Positions 11,732 to 25,200 of a stretch of DNA of 64,000 nucleotides are shown one piece after another (position 1 is the first letter of the stretch; each line of letters opens with the position of its first letter). The notes under the pieces were generated by a model. It made no database searches. It had not been told where the DNA came from and saw nothing but the letters and a program-made list of their open reading frames with translations. Both the position numbers and the translations under genes were made by a program. Source of the stretch: Patiria miniata (Eukaryota > Echinodermata > Asteroidea > Valvatida > Asterinidae); contig NW_024037063.1 in assembly GCF_015706575.1 (NCBI RefSeq), positions 13,888,927-13,952,926 on the forward strand. Direction: 5' to 3'.

Positions 11732-12833
11732 TAATAACATGAACAAATATCAGTACATGTAAGATGTGAAATGCATTGGGGTGACAAAAACGAATTCTGT
11801 CTAAAAAGGGGAAGGACAAGAAAACAGGATTGGCATTTCCCCACCTCAAAATGGTGCTTCTGAAAAATACACAAATCTTAAATCTGCAGATGAAACATCA
11901 GGGGTCATTCATCATCGAGTCAATAAAATTCCTCAACCTACCATTTGGGAAAAATCAACGTACCACAAATTTCAGTACCAATTCAAGGTTTGACATCTGT
12001 CAATACAATTCCTCAATCTGCCTTTTGGGAAAAATCAACTCTCCACAATTTCAATACCAATTCCAATGGTTTGACATCTGTCAAACTGAGTCAGACTATT
12101 AAGGGGGGGGGGGGGGGAGATGACTGGGCGTAAGTGAATGCGGTTGGTTTGAGAGGAAATCATTTTCAAATTTCAGGGTCGAGTTCCGGAAAGAAGGAAT
12201 TAATCTTAATAAATCTGTGGCAGCGACTGACAATGGTCAAAATTTCTTCCAATACTCTGAATAAACGTCTTCCATGTCTGGAGCCGAATTTATCCAGATG
12301 ATGTTTTGGCTTCCGACACACTGTATTTGATGGATCATGACAAGTTGTTTGGCATCTCCGGAAACAACCGAGGGTTCAAAGAATCCTGAGAGAGGCTTTG
12401 ATTGAAACAACATTAAGGCCTAGACAGAGATAAGATAAACTGAGAGTGTAAGATAAATATAATCATTGTATTAGCGGAAAGAATTTTAAGTTGTAAAGGA
12501 AGGTCACACGTGCAGATCTGATTCAGCTGTTGTGGATTATACATCAAGCAAATTGTGCTGAAGTACAACCCTGATTTAAAACAATGAAGTCAGAAAAACA
12601 GGTTACCAACTCAAACACCAGCTGTTCTATGTGGTTTTTGACTGCTTCTCTGCCGAATTTTCCTTAGAAGATAATTGAGCACTTATTTCTGCTTATATGG
12701 AAAAGGTAATTAATTTTGGGTGATAAAAAAAAAATGATTTTAAATCACTTACAGTTGTAGGCATTCTGTAATGACTTTCACTGTGAAGTATAGAAAAACG
12801 AAAAAAGAGGGGACATTTTTTAACTCCTATTAT
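11732..12833. other. Intergenic stretch, no gene seen
   Basis: Contains a near-duplicated segment (about 11905-12000 and 12000-12085, sharing TCAATAC.ATTCCTCAA, GGGAAAAATCAAC and TTTGACATCTGTCAA) and a G-run at 12104-12117. No exon or transposon boundary could be supported. Confidence 0.4.
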
Positions 12834-13651
12834 AGGGAGTAATAGGCAGGCAAGTTTGGGGCAGTACAGGGAGTAACAGGCAGGGTGGTTTGGGGCGGTA
12901 CAGGGAGAAACAGGCAGCTAGGGTGGTTTGGGGCAGTACAGGGAGTAACAGGCAGGATGGTTTGGGGTGGTACAGGGAGTAATAGGCAGGGTGGTTTGGG
13001 GCTGTACAGGGAGTAACAGGCAGGGTGGTTTGGGGCAGTACAGGGAGTAGCAGTCAGGGCGGTTTAGGGCAGTACAGGGAGTAACAGGCAGGGCGGTTTG
13101 GGGCAGTACAGGGAGTAACAGGCAGGGTGGTTTGGGGCAGTACAGGGAGTAACAGGCAGAGTGGTTTGAGGCGGTACAGGGAGTAACAGGCAGCGTGGTT
13201 TGGGGCTTTACAGGGAGAAACAGGCAGGGCGGTTTGGGGCTGTACAGGGAGTAACAGGCAGGGTGGATTGGGGCAGTACAGGGAGTAACAAGCAGGGTGG
13301 TTTGAGGCGGTACAGGGAGTAACAGGCAGGGTGGTTTGGGGCTTTACAGGGAGTTAACAGGCAGGGCAGTTTTGGGGCAGTACAGGGGGTAACAGGCAGG
13401 GCGGTTTGGGGCAGTACAGGGAGCAACAGGCAGGGCAGTTTGGGGCAGTACAGGGAGTAACAGGCAGGGCGGTTTAGGGCAGTACAGGGAGTAACAGGCA
13501 GGGCGGTTTGGGGGCGGTACAGGGAGTAACAGGCAGGGCGGTTTTGTGGCAGTACATGGAGTAACAGGCAGAGTGGTTTGGGGCGGTACAGGGAGTAACA
13601 GGCAAGGTGGTTTGGGGCGGTACAGGGAGTAACAGGCAGGGTGGTTGGGCA
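12834..13651 (+). repeat. 34-bp minisatellite array B
   Basis: About 24 copies of the same 34-bp unit as array A in WASHC1 intron 1, in the same orientation about 7.5 kb downstream. It begins after an imperfect inverted ACTCC..GGGAGT at 12824-12841. Positions 13652-14487 beyond it show no recognisable gene. Confidence 0.95.
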
Positions 13652-14487
13652 GAACAGTGAATGATGAATTAATGAGAGATACTTCCTTTACATAATAAGA
13701 TCCAACATCTTCAAAACTGAAATGTATGCCATCAACAAAAGTAGAAGTATATGTAACATTAATATAAAAATGCTTTATTCATCATGATCTTAACCTCATA
13801 AAAACAAGCAATCAGATACTATTTTAATTCGATTTAATTTTAATTTTTTTTAAATACATCTAATACATCCATTCTGAAGTTTCACTTTCACATTTCATCG
13901 ATAGCAAAAATCTGTTAATCAATTCTCCAGATAAAATGTCCTTGCATTTACACATACATGTACACTGAACTTATAAATTTGAAAAATGAAGTTTATACAT
14001 TTATAACAAACTGTCTGTGCTGTCCATCAAACGATTAAATTACAGTATGCGCACACAGTACGGATCACTGGGTATGAATAACAAACATCAAAACAATACT
14101 GGTAATGGCAGCCCATACTGGCAATGCATAGCATTCTCCAAAAATCAAGAAACACACGTCCTGGAATTCTCAAAATCTAATACATCATTGGTTAATATCT
14201 GACCACTGGAAAAGTAAAACATATTGACTTTCAACCTAGCTTATTCTCCAAAATTTGATCAAGCTACAACATCAAACAAGCTTATGACATTCATGTATGA
14301 GATCAGTCCTGCTATGTAAAACAGCACTTGGGAATAATTCCTAATGAGATTCTCAGGAATTTGAATATGGCAAAACCGAAAAAAAAAAAAAAAATTGAAA
14401 AGACAATCAAAAGCAGCAGGTTCATATGGTAACATCAGCCACAGTTGGTGAATGAATTGATACGTGTATATCGTTCTCTGCAGGGTG

Positions 14488-15000
14488 GCCGTAAGGTCAT
14501 GGCCAAATTCTGCTAAATGCACTTCAAAAATCTGTCAGATTTATCAAACATCTGCCAAATTCCCCAGACTTACTCGAAATACACTATAAACACTTAAAAA
14601 TACATGCAGATGTTGCAGTATTGCCTTAATTAAGGTTCAGATTACATTATAAACAATCTATAGTCACATAAAGATGGTATGAAATTGCGCAAATTTCAGG
14701 CAAAACACGGTTGCGTCACGATTCCCAGTCCGGTTCCCAGTGAACCTCAGCACCTAGACCAGCCAACCTGTCCCATTATGCAAGGGTTTGTTTGAATAGA
14801 TGGAAGATTTTTGAAACAAATGTACCATTTTTTTCAAATTTGCTATTTTTTTTCTGTCAACCATTTTTGCAGAATTCTGCCAGAAATCTGCCAACAAAAT
14901 TCATTCTGTCAAATTTTCTGTCAAACTCATTTTTTAACAAAATATCGGTCAAAGTTAGCTGAAAATGGGCTAAAACGGTCACTATGGTTGTCTGCCTGTT
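14488..15000 (-). repeat. Dispersed ~500-bp repeat, copy 1
   Basis: Reverse-complement match, with scattered indels, to 62838-63360 in a SARS1 intron. Shared landmarks are CTGACAGATTT.TGATAAATCTG, CCTTAATTAAGG, a GGTTGGCTGGTC block and GGTCAAAGTTAGC. It has no ORF or clear terminal repeats, so its class is unknown. It includes the perfect palindrome CCTTAATTAAGG. Confidence 0.75.
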
Positions 15001-15139
15001 GAAGAGCCAATATACTGGCTTGAAGTAGCATCCACTTAAGCATGTAGAGTCTGAGAGTCAGTAAATTAAATCAGCATGATTCGTGACTTTTTTCAATGTA
15101 AACAATGATTCTATAAAAGCATGAGTCAGTACTCACATA

Positions 15140-15440
15140 CTGAAATTTGTATCCTTGTGGAGACATTTCTTTGTTCTCGTGTAGCAAAGTTTTCGAGTTT
15201 GAAAGTGTAGTTTCAAAATGCTCTTATTTTAACCAGAATTAATTTCCTTGGCTGAAATTCGGACTTAATATCCCTTTTCTAAACTCTTCCATTTGCGACA
15301 AATCCACCCACCTTGGAAATTCCTAATTTTTGAGTAAAATCCATATATCTATTTCGTGAAAACCTTGTGGAGACGTATTCATCTATAGAAATTGCCCTGT
15401 GGAGACGTATACAATCTTTTGTTCCCTATTGTGTGCATGT
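15140..15440 (+). repeat. Dispersed ~300-bp repeat with TGTGGAGAC motifs, copy 1
   Basis: Matches the reverse complement of 43205-43515. Landmarks are TTGTGGAGACATTTCTTTG at one end, two further TGTGGAGACGTAT motifs at the other, and TGTTCCCTATTGTGTGCATG. No coding capacity. Confidence 0.75.
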
Positions 15441-16596
15441 CTCCAGAGGGCACGGTGTATCAGATCTCAGGTTTATGTACATGTGTGTAAAATGGCTGAT
15501 GCACAGTACGGCAGGTGCAGGACGTCGCCTACCCTTTAAAGGTAAGTAGGAACGTTGGTCACTACCTAGAAACGCAACTACCGATTTAATGAGAAAATCC
15601 TTGCTCAAATTAAAGACATGGCTGGTCCCAAACGCACTGTGAAATGATTCTGCCAGAAATGGTTTCGATCAAAAGATGGCAATCATTGAAGGTGGTTTGA
15701 AAAAAAGTGTGCCCGTGGGCACATTTTTTTTAAAGTTTTTTTTTTTACATGTGTTACCAATGGAATCCAGTTATGAGATTCAAAAATTGTGCAGTATCCA
15801 CTGAGCTGAAACTTTAACAGGTAAGTTGTTAGGCACCCTACTCGAGATTTTGTGCAAATTTGTTTCTTTAAACGAAAATATGCACAAAGAGCAAATGATC
15901 ATATGTAAACTTTAAAGAGTTCATGTCAGATGACGTGTACGTACACGCAAAGGTTTTGCGGTATTCGGAATGGATCACGGATAAACACGTTATGAGCGAG
16001 GCCGGAAATATCTGTCTGCGAACCACTCGAGCGCGCTCGCAGCAAGCGAGGCCGGAAATACCAGGGTGTGCTACCCATTGAGGTTCGTCAGTGAAAATCA
16101 CCCCGCGCCTGGGTTGGGTCATGTCAAAATAATCCTGGCGTGAACTGTTTAACGGTAATTCTGAATGTATCTTGAGGGGACGGTACAGTATACACTTGAA
16201 AAGCTATCTAACAAAGTGTTTATGATTTTCTTCTTTATCTTACTATACAATCAATCATCATATCTTTAAAATGTATCCAATTTGCAATTTACACATGTAC
16301 ACAGTATACCTCATGTATTGACAAGATACCATAAACACTGTACAATAAACAACATTGATAGTGTAAAATTGTAAACTTTTATACAATGTAATAAACCTGC
16401 ATTAGCGTAACTTAATACTTGCAATGGCATCAACATTGCATGCATATTGACAATCCTAGCAGTAAGTATAATTGTGGTCAGATGACAAAAGCATGACATT
16501 CAGTGTTTAATTCAATTCATTCTTCTGGTGCAACCCCAACCCTCCCCAATAAATAAATACCAGGAACTATAAAATAACTGTTCGGAAGTAATATGC

Positions 16597-17450
16597 TAGG
16601 CATTTTGGCAAAATGAGACAGAACTGGGCAGAGGTCGAAAAGAGGGTTTGCAGGTATTAGGAAAGAGAATAAGATTCTCCTTACAATATTGCTTGTTGCA
16701 CTTCAGTCAGATATTCCGTTGACAAATTATGGCTGTTTAAAGTTCGCATTTATGGACATGTCAAGAAGGTAAATTACTGAGAAAAGGTCATGAAAGTTTC
16801 AAGTTTTGTAATCGTGAAAAAAATGACAATTGTTTTTCCTTAAAAACACTTTTATTCCACAAATTGTATACTATTTCTCTCAAATATGTGACCTGTTCTG
16901 TCAAAATCGGACTTTTCTGGGCATAAGGTCGAAAATGATATTTTTACATATTGTTAACATATGTTCTGTTTCCTTTTAATAGGTGGTTTAATTTTTGAAA
17001 CCAATCATTCCTGGGCAGAGTTATGCATATTTTGAAGTTCATTGTGTCGAAAAGTAGAAAACGGAGAAAATGGCCACGAACGTCACAAAACAGTTATTTC
17101 TTTAACTGATACACCTTATCAAAATCATCAAAAATAGTATATGTAGAGTTCAAATTAGGGTTTCAAACTTTTATATTATATTTTAGACATGTTCAGGATT
17201 ACAAATATGCAAAAATTGAAAATCGATAAAAATCACCCCACAGCGTTTTTTGGCCCTATCTCAATTTCAACCTCTGCCCAGAAGCGTCTGCTTTTGACAG
17301 AACAGGTCACATATGTGTAGTATACATATCAAAGATTAAAAATATATATAAATCTGAAAAACGAAAAAAAAAATCACCCCATTCGTTTGTTTGCATTTTT
17401 CTCCACTACGGCCTGTGCCCAGTTCCGTCTCATTTCACCAGAACGCCTCA
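16597..17450. mobile_element. Nested inverted repeats (outer 854 bp, inner ~440 bp)
   Basis: The outer ends AGGCATTTTGGCAAAATGAG and CTCATTTCACCAGAACGCCT are inverse with few mismatches and continue through GAC(A/G)GAACTGGGCA. A second pair inside, ATATGTGACCTGTTCTGTCA (from about 16884) and TGACAGAACAGGTCACATAT (to about 17318), is also inverse. No ORF. It is probably a non-autonomous DNA element, either with two-tier ends or with one element inserted in another. Confidence 0.6.
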
Positions 17451-17877
17451 CATTTATATCTAGCTATTATTATTAACCCTGACCACTGAGCCACTGTTCA
17501 TTTCCTGCCTGCTGGAAAGTATTTTCTGCTTGCTGGAGTTGGATGCTTATTCACAATTGCTGTCATTCAAAATTAACCAAATATTTTTTCATGGGAACCC
17601 ATTTGATTTATGTCAAGGAACAATTGTGGTAAAGTGGATTCCTCAAGAACACAATTTGCTCAAAAGGACAGCAATCTTCTGGTGGGCTGGAATCAACATC
17701 CTGCAATCTCTAGTTCATACGAGTCAGACGACTAGACCACAACATTCCAATATGTTTCTTCCAAGAAAAGCCCAAACTTGACCGTTCTTCATCACTGAGT
17801 TGTTGAAACTGGCTTCAACAGAAAGTGAGTCACGATTGGAATTTTAGCTTGGAATCAATTGTACATCTATTATTGAT

Positions 17878-18073
17878 CAGTGGCGTAGTCACGGGGGATG
17901 GGGGGGGGGGACCCAGCCCCCATGAAACCTTGTCGCCCGCCCAGTCGCCCCCCCCCCCAACTGAGATTTTGAGTTTCTAAAATAAAATTCATTGATCTAC
18001 ATGACGCCCCCCCCATGAAATGTTCCAGCCCCCCCCCCCCCCCCCCACTGAAAAATTCCTGGCTACGCCACTG
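17878..18073. mobile_element. hAT-like short element (CAGTGGCG..CGCCACTG)
   Basis: Ends CAGTGGCGTAG and CTACGCCACTG are inverse; flanks TTATTGAT and TAATTGAT are an 8-bp target duplication with one change. An 8-bp duplication with CAGTG/CACTG-type ends is the hAT signature. The body is G- and C-runs with no ORF. Confidence 0.65.
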
Positions 18074-18676
18074 TAATTGATTGTTGCACCAAATCGCCCA
18101 GGCCTAATTTAAAGTCTTTCAAATAGTTCAATCAACCAATATAGGATGACACAAGTAGCTGACTAGTCTGTAAAATCATATTACAGTGACATGTGTTACT
18201 ATTTTTGCCCTGGGTGGCGTTCCAGTTGAAAAAGAAATAGTACGGCCCTAGACTTCAACCGCAAACATTCCTGTTTTTCTTGACGTGTCTCCTTGCACCG
18301 TCCCATGATGATCTCAGTTAATGGGACCAAGCTTCAGCAGACATTTCAAAAATCCCAAAAGCCTGCTTCACGCATTCATGACCTTTCGGTGACCTCGCAA
18401 TGACCCGAGCAAACCATTCGTCTTTCAGTTATGCCAGCAGACTAATAACTATCGCGACATCTCTTGTGTGAGACACTGACAGTGTTTTTTGTTCGTAATT
18501 GAGAATTATACACCTTTGTTTACTTTGATGACACATTTGCAAGTATCTTCAAAGTTGTACAGCATTGCTAGCTTGTGTGTATTCACTTTATGCTCATGCT
18601 AGCAAAATTTAACCAAGAGAACTTTTGACTGAAAGTAGTGGAGTCCTTACAAGTCCTCACAATCAAGTCCACCAGT

Positions 18677-19075
18677 CTTAAAGGTAGAGAGGACCATTTG
18701 CAGCTATCCAAAAAGTAACCGACAGATTATTGTTATAAAGCTTACTTGGTTTAAAGATAGTAATGGCACTAAACTTTCTGTGAAATTACTCCTTCTGGCA
18801 TGCTGGCATTTTGAAGAAAACAATAAAAGACGGTCATTTCCAAAGATGTGTCAAGTGACACATTTTTGGAAATTTTCGTTTGTAGTTGGGCGAATCCATG
18901 CATGGGTACAAGCGTTGACATGAAGCACACGCACGCGGGGTTACTATTATTTGCCGGTTCATTGTGAGACATCACGTAACTACAATCGGCTGAATGAGAA
19001 TCATGTCCAAAATGCTGATTTGGGGATTGTGCCGAGAGAGGGTCCAATTCAAAATATGGCATGGCAACTTTTTAA
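18677..19075 (+). repeat. Dispersed repeat R1, uninterrupted copy
   Basis: Shares its whole length with 24862-25640: AAAGGTAGAG start, CATTTTGAAGAAAACAATAA, GGTCATTTCCAAAGA, a CG-rich ACGCACGC section and a GCAATT/CAATTCAAAACATG end. A fragment of its outer part recurs near 15780-15850. Open frames inside are not supported as genes. Positions 19076-21151 after it hold nothing recognised. Confidence 0.65.
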
Positions 19076-21159
19076 TTGTAATCGAGATCCAGAATATCGT
19101 GTTCAAATACTCTGTTCAAAGTTTTTCTATGGTTTCTTCTCAGTATCGGAAATAAGACTCAAGTCACTCTGTCAAGTCATAGAGAAAGTAGACTCAGTAA
19201 ACTTGGAACTTGATATCAGCAGCAAGCACACTGACTCCAATACTTCCCTTTAGAATCTTAATTATCTTATAGTGTGCATATTCATGGAATTCACACAAAA
19301 CTGCATTTGACCTTCCATCTCAGTAAGCTCATGTTCCAAAATGACCCAAACATTTGAGGGAATTTCAGGGCAAGGCTGGTAATTTGAAATGCAAACTTTT
19401 TCTGCCCCCACGGCCAATGTGAAGTTTCAACTGAAAATTCTTAGGGAAATTATACATTTGCCTCTAAAGCAGATCTCATAAAGATCAAAACATCAGGCCA
19501 GTTAATTTTGTTGATTTGTATATTTCAGGTCAATTCCAGTCAGTAAGCAGTTTGCAAGAGTTTAATTCATTTTCAGGAAAAAATACATGTATATCATCCC
19601 TCCACCAACCATAGTCCCCATTGGGCTGGTAAAGATATTACTTTTGCAGATCAAAACTGACAACATAAGGAAAATCACTAAGTGCACTTCAACATAGAAA
19701 TTCACCATGTTGGATCTGAATTACCGCGACCTCCACAGATCGCAGCTTGAAAACTTGTTCTATTGCAATTTCTTTGTCAACCTTATATTATTTTACATTT
19801 AAAGGGTGCTCTCACAAAACAAATTCTGATCTAAAGTTAATTTTTGTCAGCCTTTTAGAGATACGGTGGACAGGATGAGAAAGCGCTATTTTAGAGTGGG
19901 TAAATTTGGGTAAACAAAAGTAGTCTGGTTCCCTCTCCCCGTTGTCCTTCAGACTTCAAGGATGGGGACAGGCAGCTAGCAGTGAATCCTGCATATATAA
20001 GGAGGCTTTCCTCCTAATTTATGCAAATAATATGCATGATGTACTAGGTCTGAATCCCGCCTCCTGATATGCATTCAAAATCTCAACGGTAATGTTTGCG
20101 CGTAACCAGGCTATTGCAAAATGGCAATAGGCCACGAATGTGCAATTTCGGAGGTGTTGAGCTTCGATTTTTGCTGAATGCAAAAGTGTCTCTGGCAAAT
20201 ATCAATACAGAGAGGGGCATTACTGTTCAGTATTTAAAACCTATGCAGTTAAAATGCTTGAAATTTGCCTTCATGGAGACACTGGCGATTTTGCATAATT
20301 TTTGTGGTAAGACAAGAGTCAGTTTTTTGATAACCATGTGTTCAAATATCGTCCATGCTCAAAGCTGAATAGCCATTCAAAAATAAACGACCATGCTGCA
20401 CGCGCAGAGGTGATCCAATCAATGGCTTTAAATGGGAGCTAGCTACCCGTCCCCATGGATATTTTTAGGGGGGGGGGCTGGGAAAAAGTTTAATACAAAA
20501 GAAATTCCTTACTTAAAATAGTGCTCACATTGTGTCCATCACAACACAAAAAAGCTAATGCATTTCCCCCTTTAAATTCCTACATAATCTCTCTCTTGCC
20601 ACGGAGCCAGCCCAGTGACATCATCAACACCTTGAGCACGCTCATCAACTCTGATACGGAATATTCAATTATTTGACTCTATTTAACCTTTGACCTGCCA
20701 TGCAGTGACAAATGACCAATGACAGCCCTTCGTCACCGTATGGATAGAGTCATGTTATATTGTTCTGCTTCACTTCATAAATATTCTCTTATGTACATGC
20801 AATAAAGTATCTATCAAAGAAACTCTGCCTGAGAAAAGGAAAATCAATTTGGAAGTCAATTACAGTATACATTATTTTCATGAAAAAGTTCCTGTTCAGG
20901 AACAAGTAATTTCAATGCAATGAAATTTTACTTGTGTAAAGTTTTCATGATCTACAGCTGAATGAAGGCCCTTTCATTAGTTTCAAACTCCATCCAAAGT
21001 CTCCTGTGTCTTAGATGCGGGTCAAACCCCTGAGATTTGGGGATCCCTTCTCACAAAAGCAAGAATCCAACAGGGCTTCTACATGGTGCCAGTGCTGGTT
21101 TAGACCGGGGTAAAGAGGCTCTACCCGCGTAAGAAATCCCAAATTTACGGCCAATAAGT

Positions 21160-21770
21160 CAGTGTTGTAGTACTCGTACTCGGTACTCGTACTCGAGTAC
21201 TACTCGAGTACTTTTTTTTGGAGTACTCGTACTCGTACTCGAATGTCAAAGTACTCGTACTCGAAATGATGGTACTCGTACTCGGGCAGCAAAGTACTCG
21301 TACTCGACATGATGAAATTGTACCCGATCATCAAAATACTCGTACTCGAATAGCAGTACTCGGGGGGAAAATGATGTACATTGTAGCTGACTATAAACCA
21401 CGGTCTTATTTTAACGATACTTTCAGTTTGAATGGTTGATTGGCTTGTGGAGAAATCAAAGTTTCCTGATTTTTCTCTGTGCACGTCCAGACAAACACAT
21501 TTAACAGCTAGCTGTGAGTGGGTCTGTAAATCGGTCTGACTGGCCTGGGCCAATTACGCACAACGAACCATTTGCCGTATGGCCGTATTCGGAAATACAA
21601 GTACTTGTACTCGTACTTGGAAGTACAGTACTCGTACTTGTAAGTACAAGTACTCGTACTCGGAGACCTGTTCTTGTACTCGGAGGTACAAGTACTCATA
21701 CTCGTACTCGGCAACCTAAGTACTCTGCAGTAATCGGTACTCGGAAAAAAAGTACTCGACTACAACACTG
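21160..21770. mobile_element. hAT-like element built of GTACTCG repeats
   Basis: Ends CAGTGTTGTAG and CTACAACACTG are perfect inverses. The 8-bp flanks CAATAAGT (21152-21159) and CAACAAGT (21771-21778) are a target duplication with one change, as in hAT insertions. Both subterminal regions (21171-21365 and 21590-21755) are dense in the short motif GTACTCG and its degenerate forms; the middle 200 bases are unrelated single-copy-like sequence with no transposase. Non-autonomous. Confidence 0.8.
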
Positions 21771-22211
21771 CAACAAGTGTACACAAATGTACAAACTAGT
21801 GTAAGTCAATGCCTTGTTGAACAGTGTTCGATCGGACCCAGTTCAGCTTGTGATAGACTGGTGTTGATTTCAACATGGGTATGCGAGACAGTAGTCTGAA
21901 AAGGTTTCTATACACTGTTTAATTCTTAGGAGATATTACAGTAATTACTGAACGTCACAAACTTATCAAATAGTTGAGACTCAATAAGTATTACGCCAAA
22001 TGTGGATGGTTCGAACCCACACAAAGTCAAGTGAATAATTTCACAAACTCTCTCAACATAACACATTGATCATGCTGACAAAATAAGCACCATATACATG
22101 TACTCAGGACAAAAAAAAATGTAGGAAGTATTTTTTCTCAGGCAGAGGTTCTAGATGTCACTAAAACTAACCTAGGTTAAACTAAGGTCAGACTAAGGTC
22201 ATGACCTGATG

Positions 22212-25200
22212 TCATACTTGGCGCAGGACCACTGGTAGGTCTGGACGAAGTCTGGGTGGATCCAGGGTAATTTCTTCCTGAAGAACAAACAGATAAATGA
22301 AAATCACAACATGCCAACAAAATTTGAAACAAAGTTAAAGTTTTGCCTCTTCGATTCATACTCTACAACGTGGTGCAGAAATGGCAGTCTTAAGAATTGG
22401 AGACAGCAATGAATGACATAAACATACCTTCTGGTATCATCTTAAAGCTCAGGGGAGTCAGGTTGGCGTAGCGGTACTTTCCCTGCCTTCCACCGCAGTG
22501 ACCCGGTTCAAATCCCGCCTGGGCAAATGTGTGGATTGGGTTGTCAGTCCCTGCCTGATTCCGTGGGTTTCCCCAGAATATTCTTCTGGGCTTTTCCACC
22601 CACCTCTAAAACTGTAATTGCTTCTCACTGTCTCCTCTCTACAGGTTTCTTCAGGCTTTCGGGCTACATGTACAGTGCTTAGGGCACTTTTGAGGAATCC
22701 TTGGTTTCATTACCAGAAAGAAAGAAAATCTAATAACACCATCAGAGTGTTCAATTTTCTAGAAAAAAAAATGCTGAAGGGCGCACCAATTTCACATTTA
22801 TTATTTTATTTTTTTAAATATCAATGGGAAATGAGTGAAAAAAAACCTGAACATGGATGTTTCTTAAATAGGCTCACTTTTGTCTACACCTTGGATTTTG
22901 AAATGTGCTCCTTCATCATTCTAAGTAGATGTATTTTTATATTTGAGATTATCATTTAACCTATGATCTGTGAAATACCCAGATGCAAATTCTACGAACA
23001 CAACACATGTACCAGAAGAAAGTTGGGGATGGGAGGGGGGAATGGGGGGTACTGTACCTGTGGTCTAAGATTGGTGTATATTCTCATCATTCCTGCCTTC
23101 ATACGTCTTCTCTTGGACCCGGGGATTTCAATGTAAAACTCGTGAGCTATATGTCCATCCTCGTCGTAAAACTTCGAACTGTGACAGGAAAAACAGAAAC
23201 AATCAGAGAAACTCAGCTGATGAACGGAGGCTTTCAGATAAAAAAAAATAGATTCTTAAAGAAGCAAACATTTACAAGTTACAGATCAATTCTACAAAAC
23301 CCATAGGCCATCAAAAATTCAAAAATTGAATTTGGTCTAGTTATATGGACACAGAACACGAACAGTAGATTGCGTTTTTTTACCACTTTAAAAAACTCCA
23401 GTGAAAGGAACACATTGCTTGCGCGCACTGGTACACACTATACAGCTCGATGCTGCCTGTTAGGTGCAGGGAAGCTAATTCAATCACAATAACCATCTCT
23501 GCCCTCACAGGTACCCATTTACTCCTGGGTGGAGAGAAGCAATGCGTGACAAAGTGCCTTGCCCAAGGGCACACGCACCATGACCCCAGGCTGGACTTGA
23601 ACCCACAACCTGCAGCTTTACCTGCAGACCACGACTCCACGAGGCCACAACACTATGCTGTTTTAGCGCAACGCAGCTAAATTCATTCACAATAACCATC
23701 TCTGCCCTCCTGTTCCCATTTACTCCTGGGTGGAGAGAAGCAATGAGTGTCAAAGTGCCTTGCCCAAGGGCGCACACACCATAACCCCAGGCTGGACTCG
23801 AACCCACAACCTGCAGAATTACCCGCAGACCACCAGTTCAATGCTCTAGACCATGAGGCCATGGAACTCCACTAAAGTAACAAGAAATTATCCAGAAATA
23901 ACAAGAAATTATCCAAATTTCATGTACATGAAACTTTAGCTGGTTGCCTGATTTTGCGGACTGAGTGTCACTTGCCAGCCAGGCAGTACTATCGTATAGG
24001 ATTACTCCGTAACATCAATGAATGGGCTAAATCTGGACTTAAAGATTTTAAGTAAATACAGGCTTGAATCCAGAAGGGGGGATCGAACCCCCCCCCCCCC
24101 CAACTCTGACAACCCCCCCCCCCAAAAAAAAAAAACAAGTTAAAACAATAAGTGCATCAGTAACAATGTGCTGTATTACAATGTACCTATATTATCCGCC
24201 TGCCGGCAACAATCAGACATTACAAAAATCTGAAGGGTCTGACCCCCCCCCCAGATCCGCCCCTGGAATTCTTAATTAATTGAATAGAATTTTGTGGTCT
24301 CTGGGACCAGCTTTAATAGACTTGCTTCGTCTCGTTACTAAGCAGCACCCTTTGCTTGTAAGTGAAGTTGAGATTTTTTTGAGCTAGAATACAAATCATG
24401 TTTACTTAAAACCATGTGTCTGTTTCAACACGGGAATGATTTTGAATAGTGCAATGACCAGTCAGCTCTCGGTGAAGCTGAGTGCGGTGGCTGCTATCAT
24501 AAATGTATGAGTAATAGCACGGTTGGCCGAGTACTAATTTCATGTTGCACTCTGGATTGACTGTCAAAAGGGGTCAAACCATCTATCATTTTCTTTATTT
24601 CTTTGAATGAGAGTTTTGAATGATGGTTGTGATTAGGGGGTGCTTGCCGCCACCTGTTTCTGTTTTTCAGACATGACACCGTGCGTAGCACACAGGCACA
24701 TGTTGGAATATCCACGATGGCGCACGTCGGATTATCAATCTGATCTGGGGTGACGGAAACAGGTTGACTCATGATACTGATGATTAGGGCAAAGTGGCCT
24801 CAGAGTTGATTATGACACAGGTCTATATTTAAGGTCTTTGTCTCTGATGATTATCTTAAAGGTAGAGTACTTGCAGCTTTCCAAAAAGTAACTGAAGAAA
24901 TTATTGTTGAAAAGCATACATGTACTTGTTTTAAAGACAGTAACGGCACTAAATTCCCTGTGAAATTACTCTTTCTGCCATGCTGTCATTTTGAAGAAAA
25001 CAATAAAAGAAGGTCATTTCCAAAGAAGCGTCTAAAAATGCATTGCTGGAAATTTCCGTTCTATAAGGCCAAAAAAAAAAAGTCTCCGGTTTCTGGTATG
25101 GAGCTTGCCCAAAAAGTGGTGCGGCGACGCGGCTTCTTTTTTTTTTACCTATTTTTTTTGCTTCAAATGTCGGCTGATGACTGCAAATAGTGCCCGACTA

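Noticed and set aside
21218-21804. Tyr/Ser/Thr/Val/Leu repeat proteins on both strands
   Set aside because: Translations of the GTACTCG motif array in the hAT-like element.
22177-22359. 60-residue minus-strand frame
   Set aside because: Wrong frame across TUSC2 exon 3; the spliced frame gives the conserved C-terminus and ends at TGA 22214-22212.
23380-23807. Frames of 76-100 residues near 23.5 kb
   Set aside because: Translations of the two tandem SINE copies; the same words appear in the SARS1-intron copy at 63.5 kb.
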